The notes beneath the pieces are model-generated. The model worked only from the letters and a program-made list of their open reading frames with translations, had not been told where the DNA came from and searched no databases. Source: Bemisia tabaci (Eukaryota; Arthropoda; Insecta; Hemiptera; Aleyrodidae). Taken from it: a stretch of 64,000 bases of DNA. A program made the translations under genes and the position numbers. Below, piece after piece: positions 33,045 to 44,100 of this stretch (position 1 is its first letter; the number at the start of each line of letters is the position of its first letter). The DNA lies in assembly GCF_918797505.1 (NCBI RefSeq), contig NC_092800.1:34276263-34340262 (forward strand), given 5' to 3'.

Positions 33045-35350
33045 TGTTCTTATAATAATAAATAAGCCTAAGGAAATGAGAACTTGAAAGTGGCCTCTAC
33101 GTTTCTATCTGTGCGTTAAAGTCTCCTCGGAAGTCCCCTTCATATTGTCCATCTCAATACAAGAAAAATATCAATCAATGAGCCATGTGGACTAAAATGA
33201 ACCTCAAACAATGAGAATTCATAAGTGACGCCTGTGTTTCTACTTTTCTAGCTTTGCGTTGAAATCTCCTCGGAAGTCTTCTCACCCTGCCCATGCCCTG
33301 CCTCACGATGCGTTGACTCATTCAGAGTGCAGCCAATAGGTGGATGCAACTTAATTAACGTCGGTGTAGGGTTGGGTTGCATCTCCAAATTTGAAGGCGA
33401 ACCAGCAGCGATTTTGTTTTCAAGCGCTGCAGCGCTCCAACCGTTACACTACATGTAGTACCGTTATTCTTATATCGTGATGGAGAAGAATTTTTAGTCT
33501 AGGCATTAGAATAATGCTGCCTTGCCAAGAAAACCGCCGCGCAAACTTTCGGCTGTCGCCAAATTTTCTTTTATAAAACACAGATCATCGAGGAAAATTT
33601 TTGATGTTTTCCTCCAATTTTTCATAGACGTTTGTCCAAAATTTGATCTGCATCATCTGAAATCTTCATAGACTAATATTCATAACTGAAATTGAATTCA
33701 TTACGACCTTAAGTACCTTTTCCCCCAACAACATTTTTCGGAAAAAATGCGTTTTGTCAAAGAGTTGAATTTCTACAATGTTAAAAAAAATTTTAGTCGA
33801 CAACGCAAGTCTCCTCGTGGCGAGGGAAAGTTTTATGTCACGACAAATGGACTTAAGGACAGGGTGAGAGGTCAAATGCCGCAGGGCGTATTCTCTCGTC
33901 AAAATTTCATGCGTAACACATTATAAACACTAAAATCACCCCCAAAACAACACTAACGGATCTGTGATTTTTTTCCTCTCTATTTTTTTTTTTTTGCATA
34001 TTAGGTTAGAAAATTTAAATTCTCAGCTTGCGGAAAAAAAATCAACTGAAGTTAAATCCGTCATTGAAAAGAAACTTATCATTTGACAAATAATTAAACT
34101 TTTTTTTTCACAAACGTCTCTCTCTTTTATTTGATACATGGTGAAAAGGAATCGATTGTCAAGGTTTCTTTTGTACGCAGCTTGTGTCGTTCACCCCACT
34201 ATTTGACTTTAAAGTTCATCGTCATCGGCTTTCATAAAGTCATTTATTTTTAGTCACATTTCTCCTGGAATCAAGAAAATAATACTTAACCGCCTAATTC
34301 CCGACACCCTCTATATATTTTGTACTTTAATTATTTTATTTTAATTTACATCAGATGAAATTCTAAAAAAAAATCCTCCGATCAATTAAAAACGCTCGAG
34401 AGACCAAAAACTAACACTATATTCGTCCCTTACCTTGAAACCACACACGTGTCAGGTCAACCTCACAGGTGAACGTTCCCAAAAATTATTTCGGATTACG
34501 GCGATTTTTGGAGGTTTTCCTTTTCTGCTGTTTTTTCCTTCAAATAAAAAGGGAAAACGACCTGTTAAATAAGCTCACTAATTACTTTCAATATATTGTC
34601 CACTGATTTACTCACTCACTGGATGATCTGCAATTTCTCTCGGGTCGGTGTACGTTTCCATAAGTATTGAGATTAGCGCGTTCGAGTGTTCCGTAACTTC
34701 CGCTTTGCGGACCATTCAAGTCGGTCGAGTTGTCACCTAACCCGAGAGAGGAACACCTTTTCAAAAAAAGTGACAGATCTTATTTTCAGCAGGGAACAGC
34801 GAGAGAAGAAAAAAATCAGATCCTGGTCTTACCAAAGCGCATTCAACGCATAGATTTCGAGCACTGTGTTAAAGAGAAACCGCTTATCTGCAAAGGACTT
34901 CCACCGTGAGCTTGCGCGGTTTCTTCTCAGTCGAACGATTCGTCATTTTCCAGATGAAAGAGTTCCCAGCTCGATGTCTCTTGAAAATTAGACCGGAGGT
35001 GCGCACCGTCTGTCACCTAATCTATGGTTATATGCGCTTTGCATACACGAGTTAGTCTCTTTTTTCTTATTTTTTTCGCGGCTCGAATCGCCCGGCACAA
35101 GAAATTGATGACGTCACGCCGACACCCTAGTTTTTCGACCCGATTTTTATACTGTCTTGCTGAGGAAAAACGTTGTATGAGCACTCAAATGTTGTCAAAT
35201 CTCCTATTAGAATTTTTTTTTTTTTACATGAAATTCGAATGCCCTGGTATCAAAAACGGAACTCTGAGATTTCGTGAACTAAGAGTCTTTTTCCCGCCGG
35301 CAGTCACCTGTTTTGATAATGAGATATGATAGACGCTCCGCAGCCCGTGA
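33045..35350. other. No gene; family A fragments at 33513-33660 and 35154-35215
   Basis: GCTGCCTTGCCAAGAAAACC (33513) and CTGTCTTGCTGAGGAAAAAC (35154) are left ends of family A without a matching right end. The rest is AT-rich with no supported ORF. Confidence 0.4.
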
Positions 35351-35725
35351 CAAAGAAATACAAAAAAAAAAAAAAAAAAAAAAAAAATTTAAAAAGCGGG
35401 TAACAAGGCTAAAATTTCGTTTCGGCTGAAAATTCAGCCATCCTCAGTTTGATAAATGAAAAGAAAATGGTTAATAAAAAAAATCTAAAATAGTACCTGC
35501 ATGGCTGTACCTTGCAAAGCGAGAATGTTGTTATCTACAACATTATAACAACACTCTCGCTTTGAAAGGTGCAGCTAGGTACTATTTTAGACTTTTTACC
35601 ATTTTCTTTTTATTTGTCCAACTAAGGGTGGCTGAATTTTCATCCGAAATGTTTTGGTTTAATCCGTGAAATTTTAGCCTTGTTACCCGATTTTTAAATT
35701 GGTTTTTTTTTTTTATTTCCTTGAT
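35350..35725. mobile_element. Foldback element M
   Basis: GCGGGTAACAAGGCTAAAAT mirrors ATTTTAGCCTTGTTACCCG. ATCTAAAATAGTACCTGC mirrors AGCTAGGTACTATTTTAGA. AAAGCGAGAATGTTGTTAT mirrors ATAACAACACTCTCGCTTT. Essentially the whole element pairs with itself. Confidence 0.75.
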
Positions 35726-36084
35726 AATCTGTACTTAAGTTTTCAAAATTGAAACGTGATTTCGTGACACGCATGAGTGACTTTATGGAGAAAGGGATTT
35801 ATTCGTGAATACGAGCTAGATTAACTTAACAACATAGGCAAAAGGGGGTTTCTAGAACAGGGATATTTAAATACCACGCTCTGGGTCTTGGTCAATGGCT
35901 TTTAAAAATATATCCTCGTCAATTAGATACAACTATTGCTGCTCTTGGGAGCGCGCTTTGCCTACCTTGTCCAATTGAAGGAGAATTATGCGGATGCACT
36001 ACGTTCCTTCATCAGGAATTCGACCTCTATCATAAGATGACGGCTTTCCTGTGAAAAAGAAATTTTGAATTAGTAGGTAAAAAG

Positions 36085-36289
36085 GACCCTTCTCCTGTGG
36101 CAGTTACAAATATTCATATATTATCCAAGCAAATTCGATTTTTATCTACGAAAATTTGGAATTGTTTAAATATTCTTTTGCTTGTGGCAGTTACAAACAT
36201 TCATAAACTGTCGAAGAAAATTGAACTTTCATCAACGGAAATTTGGCATCGTTTGAATATCCATACGACGTTTCTCTTTGGCAAGGCAG
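36085..36289. mobile_element. Family A MITE, truncated
   Basis: Only the right end is recognisable (GGAAATTTGGCATCGTTTGA, ACGACGTTTCTCTTTGGCAA). It directly adjoins the next copy. Confidence 0.5.
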
Positions 36290-36293
36290 CATA

Positions 36294-36680
36294 CTGCCGT
36301 GCTAAGGAAAAACGCGGATGAACTTTCGGGAGTTGCCAAATTTCCTTCGGTAAAATGTTTATTTTTAAGGAAATTTAAGAGCGTTTTCCCCCGAAATTTT
36401 CAGGAGCTTTAGATGAAATTGAAAACATAATTTTCTGAGAAATCGGATGGAAAATATAAATTCACCAGGCTTTAATTTTATGATAATAAGCAATTAATCA
36501 GTCGTTGCTTTACCATACATTATTTCTAACTTATGATAATTGTACATGTTTCCTCTGATTGGAAGTTACAATAAATAAAACTCTTAAAAAAAAAAAAAGT
36601 TCACCAGAGAATTCGTGTTTTATCCGAGGAAATTTGGCAACGTCTGAAGCTTCATACGGCGTTTTTCCTTAGCACGGCAG
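36294..36680. mobile_element. Family A MITE (copy 7) with a poly(A) insertion
   Basis: The ends are CTGCCGTGCTAAGGAAAAAC and TTTTTCCTTAGCACGGCAG, flanked by CATA (36290-36293 and 36681-36684). A separate small insertion lies at 36469-36599. Confidence 0.88.
36469..36599 (+). mobile_element. Short retroelement tail inside family A copy 7
   Basis: About 130 bp ends AATAAATAAAACTC and a run of A's, flanked by TTCACCAG on both sides (36461-36468 and 36600-36607). This is a target-primed insertion of a heavily 5'-truncated element or SINE. Confidence 0.75.
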
Positions 36681-36684
36681 CATA

Positions 36685-37491
36685 GGTGCTCGGATTAGCT
36701 CCAATTTGTTTAGCGAGTTATATCATAGGGAAATGAGACCCCCCCCCCTCCCTCCCGTTTCCCTTACCTTATGAGTTTAGCTTGTATGGAGCGTGAATTT
36801 CGGGCGATGGACCCGTACTTGCTTTTCGTTAACGACGCGTCTCGGGAGTTAATTAATTCGCGCTGAGCTCACCTGTCGCGCTGCTGGGTAACATCGAGAA
36901 GCGGTCACAATGATTAATTGATTTCTTGAATGTGTCTGCGGAGCACTTCCGTCTGTCAGAGCACTAATGATAATTGGACGAATTCACGCTAAAAAGAACT
37001 ATGCGCATAAGGTTTGCATGTAACATAATTCCTTTTAGCACAAATACATCAAATTGGTCATACTAGCTGAGCGTTCCATAATGCATAGGTGGGCCAAAGG
37101 CAGAACTGACAGTGCGCCCGTAACCCCAGAAAATTTCGAGGATAAAAAAATGTACATTTTTATGTCTGGAGGCTCATACGGCGTTTTTGCTTACGGCAAT
37201 ATAAGGGCCCAATTTTTCTGCGAGGGGGGAGGGGGGGGGGCTTCAGGCCCTAAGGCCACATCTTTACCGAGCTATCAAGCAAGACTTCAACCATCAAAAC
37301 AAGATCCGATGAATATTTCAAAACGTCGATTCCAAGCGATTCTTGACGGTTGAAGATCGCGATAGATCTATCGTAACTTTTTAACCTCTCGGAGGCGAAA
37401 TGTTGATTATTCTCCTTCCTCCTCGTCTTTTTTCTCCTTTTCATCTCGCGTTTAGTTGTCAAGTCACCCAGAGGCGAAGAGCCGTTCCGCG
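36685..37491. other. No gene; hairpin N copy 2 (36990-37044) and a family A end (about 37140-37196)
   Basis: GCTAAAAAGAACTATG mirrors CATAATTCCTTTTAGC. GGAGGCTCATACGGCGTTTT is a family A right end. A G-rich run lies near 37225-37240. Confidence 0.45.
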
Positions 37492-37655
37492 CAGTGGCGT
37501 GGCGTGAATGATCGATTATCGATATTTCACCATTTGAAGCTATGGTAAAGAATCGATTATTAAGGTGTCCGCTGCGAACACCCTGTTTATCGATCCTTTT
37601 CCATAGGTTTAAAGGGCAGATCTATCGATATATCGCAAAGCACGCGACGCGACTG
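37492..37655 (+). mobile_element. Family G hAT-like MITE (copy 4)
   Basis: The left end is CAGTGGCGTGGCGTG and the right end CACGCGACGCGACTG; the palindrome GTGTCCGCTGCGAACAC is central. GTTCCGCG / GTTCCGCA (7 of 8) flank it at 37484-37491 and 37656-37663, the 8-bp duplication expected of hAT elements. Confidence 0.88.
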
Positions 37656-37693
37656 GTTCCGCACCGCGGAGGCGCAGCTCACCGACACGCACT

Positions 37694-38201
37694 CTGCCGC
37701 GCTAAGGAAGAACGCCGTAAAAACATTCAAGAGTTGCCAAATTTCCTTTGATAAAATGTTTAATTTTGAGGAAAATTATGAATAGTTTTCCTTGAAATTT
37801 TCAGGAGTTTTAGATCAAATTATAAAAAAATTATTTGAGAAGTCGATAGACAAATATCGACGGTGAAACTACCAAACCACGTATCTCGTTTGCGGTGTTT
37901 AAAGATCTACGCTCACATTTTATTTTTTTGAAGTAGACCAAATCAATATCATTCCTTGAGATTTTCACGGAATTTTCTCCGCACAAAGAGGAAAAATCAC
38001 AGAAATTTTCAAGACTGGATGTTAAGTAGTTTTTCATTTAAAAAATAAAGTATGATAGGAAGTCTGCGACGTCGCAAACCGAGATACGTGGTTTGGTAGT
38101 TTCACCGTCGATATTCAAAAAATTTCTGAAAATTAGTGATTTGCCAGGAGAAATTTGACAACGCCTGAAGGCTCTTACGGCGATTTTCCCTAGCGCGGCA
38201 G
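37694..38201. mobile_element. Family A MITE (copy 8), itself carrying a family B element
   Basis: The ends are CTGCCGCGCTAAGGAAGAAC and TTTTCCCTAGCGCGGCAG, flanked by a perfect CACT duplication (37690-37693 and 38202-38205). A family B element interrupts it at 37857-38111. Confidence 0.88.
37857..38111. mobile_element. Family B MITE (copy 2)
   Basis: It sits between TA (37855-37856) and TA (38112-38113) inside family A copy 8 and is nearly identical to 9004-9258. Removing it with one TA restores the family A sequence. Confidence 0.88.
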
Positions 38202-38437
38202 CACTAGACCGAGTCAATAGAGAGAAATCCGACAAAATCTGGAAACTTTGAAAGCTTATATTTTCGAGAATATGAAACAAAAAAGTTCAAGAGTGGTTCT
38301 ATAGGGTTTTTCGTGAAATTTCTATCCAGAAACACCCCTTGAAATTGAATATGTGACCATACAATCATCAAAAATTGAAGTTTAGCCGAAAAATTCGTGA
38401 CCGACCTCCTCTAATGGCTCGTTCCACTGTGCGACAC

Positions 38438-38601
38438 CAGTGGCAAGGCATGAATGATCGATTATCGATATTTCTCCATTTGAAGTTATGGCAAAGAATC
38501 GATTATTAAGGTGTTCGCTGTGAACCTCCTGTTAATCGATCCTTTTCCATAGGTTTAAATGGCAAATCAATCGATATATCGCAAAGCACGCCACGCCACT
38601 G
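38438..38601 (+). mobile_element. Family G hAT-like MITE (copy 5)
   Basis: A perfect 8-bp duplication TGCGACAC flanks it (38430-38437 and 38602-38609). The ends are CAGTGGCAAGGCATG and CACGCCACGCCACTG. The insertion lies in the right terminus of family E copy 4. Confidence 0.9.
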
Positions 38602-38625
38602 TGCGACACCGCTCACTGAAGCAAG

Positions 38626-39140
38626 TTTTTATCCTTAAGAAAAACAGCGCGTGAACTTCAAAACGTTGCCGAATCTCATCTGATAATATTCGGATTCCCT
38701 TCCAAATTTATGGATATTTTTCTTGGAATGTTTCAAGGAGCCTACTTCGCAATTTAATCTACTATATCGACGGTGTAAGTCGGCAATCACATAGTTCGGT
38801 TTGCGACGTCCCAGACTTCCTGTCATATTTTATTTTTTAAATGGAAAACTACTCAACGGCAATTCTTGAAAACTTTCATGATTTTCCTTCTCAAATGCGA
38901 AGAAAATTCTGCAAAAACTTCAAGAAATAATGTCAATTTGTTCTCCTTTAAAAAAATGACGTAGAGGCGCGGAGATTTTCAGACACCGCAAACGAGTTAT
39001 GTGATTGCCGACTTTCACACCGTCGATTTGTAAAAATTCCAAAAGAAATAATTTCTAAGTTAGTTTAAAAATAAATATTTTCTCGGGGGAAATATGGCAA
39101 CATTCGGGTGTCTTTACGGCGTTCTTCCTCAGCACGGCAG
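38626..39140. mobile_element. Family A MITE (copy 9), carrying a family B element
   Basis: The left end is diverged (TTTTTATCCTTAAGAAAAAC), the right end typical (CTCAGCACGGCAG). CAAG flanks both sides (38622-38625 and 39141-39144). Confidence 0.8.
38767..39026. mobile_element. Family B MITE (copy 3), diverged, inside family A copy 9
   Basis: The ends TCGACGGTGTAAGTCGGCAA and TTGCCGACTTTCACACCGTCGA (read across the right end) are inverted. The interior is about 70-80 percent like the other copies and inverted relative to them. Confidence 0.75.
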
Positions 39141-39447
39141 CAAGAAACAAACGAGGAAATCACTCCGGAGACGAGAGCCTCTCATCCGCTCCAAGTTCAA
39201 GCCCACGAGGTCGCGAAGCACTCAAGTTCAGCAAGTGCAAAATATATGCGCCCCCCTCCCCTCCAATGCCCGCCCAAATAGAGTGCTCCTCTTATTGGTA
39301 AGAATCGCTTAGCTCGGAATGGAATTGCGCGCAGATCTGTGCGGTTTTTGGTGGCCGCGCGGCAGAAAGATGCAAGGATAAACCTCGCACCTGGTTTGGC
39401 CGTTGACCCTTTTGATGTCTCATTCTAGAGTCATTGCCGCGGCCTCG

Positions 39448-39702
39448 CTGCCGTGCTAAGAAAGAACGCCGTATGAACATTCAAGAGTTGCCAAATTTCC
39501 CTCCATAAAACATGTATTTTTGACAACATTTATGCGTATTTTTCCGTGAAATTTTCAGATGTTTTAGATTAAATTGCGTGCAAAATTTTCTGAACATTTT
39601 GAAAAATAATATTCGCAATTTACCCGGTAGAGTCGGTTTTAATCGGAGGAAACATGGCAACGTCTGAAGGCTCATACGGCGTTCTTCCCTATAGCATCGC
39701 AG
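39448..39702. mobile_element. Family A MITE (copy 10)
   Basis: The ends are CTGCCGTGCTAAGAAAGAAC and GTTCTTCCCTATAGCATCGCAG. The flanking 4-mers CTCG and CACG are near-identical. Confidence 0.8.
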
Positions 39703-40300
39703 CACGGATGGATAATGCAGTGCAAACACCTGAAAGAACTAAGCGGACGGAGAGAGCATGCGTTGAAGGAAACGGGACAGACTAACGTGCGCAAATATTT
39801 GAAAAACGGCAAATAGTGATGAACGCAAACAGAAAATTTGCGCAAGGAAAGAGTGTTGATTTAAGTATATGTATGAAAAAGCTTGATGAGCTGAGTTTGC
39901 AATATTTTTTTACATTTTTCTCTGATAAAGGAAATTGAGGAGAATAGATTTAAAAGAGAGAGATTTCACCGCTGTGAGCAAGTGTATCTACATGTGCGAA
40001 CAAACACAAATAGGTATACACAGGCAGCCCAAAACGGAAATAGAAGCAAAACAAGGAAACAGTGGAAACAATAGTTCCGTAAACCTACCTATGTGTGGAC
40101 AAAGCCTTCCATTTATAAGAAATGAACAAAAAAATTATGAAAGAACAACCATAATTGTCAAACATCGTGCGGACAACAGCATTAATGAAATAAATATAAA
40201 GGAGATGCAGAATTGTCTTACGCTGTGGTAGCTTATTGTCTGAAAATTACATTTTTAAGTGAAATGTAATTTTCACATAGGTAGTAAACTATCACAGCTA
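39703..40300. other. No gene recognised; open ORF 39935-40231
   Basis: A 98-codon plus-strand ORF (contains KCIYMCEQTQIGIHRQPKTE) is unusually long for its AT-rich setting, but I recognise no domain and see no splice partner. It may be part of an old repeat. Confidence 0.25.
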
Positions 40301-40918
40301 AGGCTGCTCCTCTTTATTAAACAAAAATACGGTTTCATAATTTTAACTTCCGCCGCCGCGCCGCGCTGATTTTTTTCCAGTGCACTGTGTTTGACGCAAT
40401 GCGTGAAGTATTCATGCAGTCTTGTAGGCGCTATGCGTTTCCCGCCGACTGCTGCTGACCGCACTGTGTTTGACGCAATGCGTGAAGTATTCATGCAGTC
40501 TTGTAGGCGCTATGCGTTTCGCGCCGACCGCTCCTGACTGCACTGTGTTTGATGCAACGCGTGAAGTATTCATGCAGTCTTGTAGGCGCTATATGTGTTA
40601 CATGCCGACCGTCGCGCGTCGCCGCGCCGAGGGCTTCTTTTCATCTCAAGTCCAAGTCATCATTCCTCTCTGCGCCGCGCCGCTCCAGGCCAAATTGCGT
40701 GTTTGTTTTCTCTCTTAACTCGACTAATTAAAGGTCCTGTCTCTTGCACCACCGAAAGACGACAAAATTAGAAATTACTATACTCTTAGGAAAGAGAGAT
40801 TTTCTCCCTTTTTCTCCTCCGTAATTTTTTTTTCTGAATCCGATTTTTTTTTTATACCTACATTTAAAAAAATTGCAAAATTTGCCGCCATGTAGCCACC
40901 CCCTAAATCCGGCCCTGT
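40300..40918. repeat. Family D repeat (copy 3) with three tandem 79-bp units
   Basis: Units start at 40382, 40461 and 40540, each beginning GCACTGTGTTTGA and containing GTGAAGTATTCATGCAGTCT. The tail matches the other two copies and ends AATCCGGCCCTG. Confidence 0.85.
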
Positions 40919-41084
40919 TGGAAAAGCTCGGCGATTGCTGTTTAAAGATCATGTCCTACTTCCTCCTCATAGCGAACTACTGAGCGGCAGGTTTAACTCA
41001 CATAAGGAGTTAACTTCAGGGTGGTTATTTCCTGCCTTCTAAAATTGACTAATTTTTCAATTTTTTGTTGACAGAAAGAGCGGT

Positions 41085-41194
41085 ATGCTGCCCCTCTACG
41101 TGGCGAGCTTCCTCGTGGTGACAGGGACTCAGATTCCAGGTGCTAGATCTCATGGACGACTCATTGAACCGCCCTCCAGAGCATCGATGTGGAG
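41085..41194 (+). CDS. LPMO exon 1 (signal peptide and N-terminal histidine)
   Basis: A TTTTTTGTTGACAG acceptor-like site ends at 41074, so an upstream non-coding exon is likely. The ATG at 41085 is the first in frame after an upstream TGA. The exon encodes the hydrophobic signal peptide ending ...PGARS and then HGRLIEPPSRASMW. The donor is GTAACA; it ends with two bases of an Arg codon. Confidence 0.9.
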
Positions 41195-44100
41195 GTAACA
41201 ATCGTTTCCTTAACATAGTATTGGTAATAACAACCCTAGTAGCAATGGCTCTTAAAAAAAATTCTACAAAAAGTTGTCGCAAAAATGTAAACAACTTGTA
41301 AATTTTAAGTACCTAAAAAAACTCTTAAAACACTCGTTTTAGGAAACCCTTTTGGGCAATTCATTTAATTAAAAAAAAAATGGTGTTATTTTAATTAAAA
41401 GAAAACGTAAAATTTACGTAAAAATCAACAAACTACTTATATCCTCAATTTTTATGGGCTGCAACTTTTCCTTTTATACTTTTCTGTTCACCTCTTTTTT
41501 TCCTCGTTTTTGCCTGCAGAAAGTTCATAAAAAAATACGTAAATTTTACTTGAAATTTACATAAAAAAATTTACTTGAAATTTTCTTCGATTTTATATAA
41601 AAGAGCGTCAAAAAATGTTTCCTCATACGAATATTTCAAGAGTTTTTTTCCGTAATTTTCAAAATGGTTTTGAAGTATATTAAGTTTCCTTGAAATTTAC
41701 GAGTTTTTTACAACTTTTCTCAACAGCTACTGCTACTGGGGAAGTATAAACTAACCTGCGGAATCAACTTGCATCTCCTCTAGCGCCAACACTAAGTTTG
41801 GAAACTCTGATAGGACAAAAGAAAGATACCTACTTATCCTAATCCTAACTGATTTTACAGCGCATCAGTCTATACTCTGATGGTAAAGATAGAGCAACTG
41901 ACAAAATCTAAAAGGAATGTCAGCCATATTTCAACATTTTCACTTTAAATTCTTTACTGCTCAATTTGTAATTATTTTCGATGTAAAAAGTGAAATTTCT
42001 TCAATTTATTCGCAGTAGGTAATACCTATGTGCCATAGTTGAGACTCATGCAAACTTATCCCTTTGTTGCATGAGCTATTCGTTAATTTTTGAAGAGAAA
42101 ATCTACATTGTACAGTATTTTCCAACAATGGAGTCAGTTGGAATTGATTTTTGTAGTTTTCTTTAAAGTTAGGAGATTAGACTTAAAATGCTCCCCACAA
42201 AATTATTTCTTGCTTTGATTCAATTTAATACTCAGCATAGAATATAAAGCTGAAAACCATTTGTTGCTTTCATGCAAACGCTAAGCAATAAAGGGTTCTG
42301 GCAGAGGGCAAAGAAATTGAAAAAAAAATCTTACAGAACCGGAATTAGTTTATGATGCGAGTGAAAAATTCAAACTGAGCTACCCTGAGCGGATAATGCA
42401 TGCAAATTGTTGGAATATTTGCATCATTTGAGTAGGCTTCTATTATGAAGAGGGCAACTGATAAGGCTGTGTAAAAACGAAACAGTGTATATCAGCATTT
42501 AAATAGTCCCTCCATTTAAATTTAGTTCTCTAATACAGAATTTTTCAACCGTAATTTTTTAAAAATTATTAGTGACTGTAGAAAGGGGACGCAACGTAAA
42601 ACTCTCTCATACAAAGTTCCTTCAAATGTTAAGGTTTTAGAAGTTATTCATGCTTATTGTCAGTCATAAACTAATGGTTGTTTATTTTCGCTTTTAGCTG
42701 ATCATTTGTAAGAGAAAACGTACAAAGCCTACCTCGTTAGTCTACAAGATGAGAATTTATTTATTTCTTCTATTTGATTTATATTTATTCATTTTCAGGT
42801 ATGGGTTTCAAGATTCACCTCCTGACTATAATGACCATGAATTATACTGTGGAGGATTCTCAAGGCAATGGAACAGAAATGGAGGAAAATGTGGCATTTG
42901 CGGGGATGCTTGGGACTCTCCTCAGGTATTTGTAAAAAATTGAAAAATAGTTAAAAGACATCAAACAGTCATTCTGGGAACGAAGAAATAAAAAATTTGA
43001 GAGGACAATGGATTGACCCAAACAAAACCCCGAGAACAATAAGAGAGCTGGATGTCCATGACTCCCTCATTCCTCCGTTCCTTTCTCCCATGATCAGAAG
43101 CTCTGGAAAAATCAGTAATGCCTACAATGAGTGGGTTGCTAGATATGGTCTAAATTATGACAACAATGTAAACATGTTTACACTTCAACAATCTGAATGA
43201 AGCAGCTGGACACACGCAAGAAGTTTCGGAAATTAACTCTTGAATGAGATATCACACGTATCTTATGAGCACAGATTAAATGGAAGGCTAACTTATTCAC
43301 ACTGATATCATATATAAAATAGCCCATTTTACCAAAGTTAAAAGCTAAACATTTACATTGTGTCCAGAAGTTGATTTCCAGGCTACCTATTGTGTGTTTC
43401 GTTTTCCATGTGTGCTTTAAATTATATTTTGTCTCACATAATCACAAGAAAAGAGAGAGAAATTCAATTGAATAAATTTAATTGTATCCTTAATGTTACA
43501 AAATTATTAGGAAATAGAGACAGAATTATAAACAGAGTTTGTACAATTATACAAAGAAATTTACACGCAAAAAATACAACGATTGAACATTCTCTAATTT
43601 CATTGAGTCCAACTAAAATGAAGCAAAGTGCATACCTACATGTAAATTAATTGGCTTGAACAAGACATCATTGAGGTTGCTAAAAACTAATACAATTCAG
43701 GATTGTTACTATTTCGTGTATTCTCCTTTCGCAGCAAACCAAAAATATAATCTATTAAACGAGCACTAAGCGCATGCTACACTACCCAAATTTACAGTCA
43801 AGTTAAGTACCTTTAATATTTATGAAATAGTTATTACAATTTCAATTTCTATTACTAACTCTATCAGATTCAACGAAAGGAAACCACTCAATAACACGAG
43901 GATCTATGGATCCCCCTACAGACTACATAAAAAAATTCTTCCATGAAAATTTACATTATTCAACGCACACGAAATGCTCACGAGGCTGGCGGAAAGTACG
44001 GTCAAGGAGTTATAGTACGGAAATTGAAAACAGGCTCAACAATGCTGATTCGGGGAGGACGCTTACTGCTGAATCATCGAGGAATCATCGAGTACGACTA

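Larger units (their letters stand above)
37688..38437. mobile_element. Family E MITE (copy 4), split by family A copy 8
   Basis: The left terminus CGCACT (37688-37693) continues after the inserted family A element as AGACCGAGTCAATAGAGAG, and ends CGTTCCACTGTGCGACAC. The body holds GAAACACCCCTTGAAATTGA. Confidence 0.6.
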
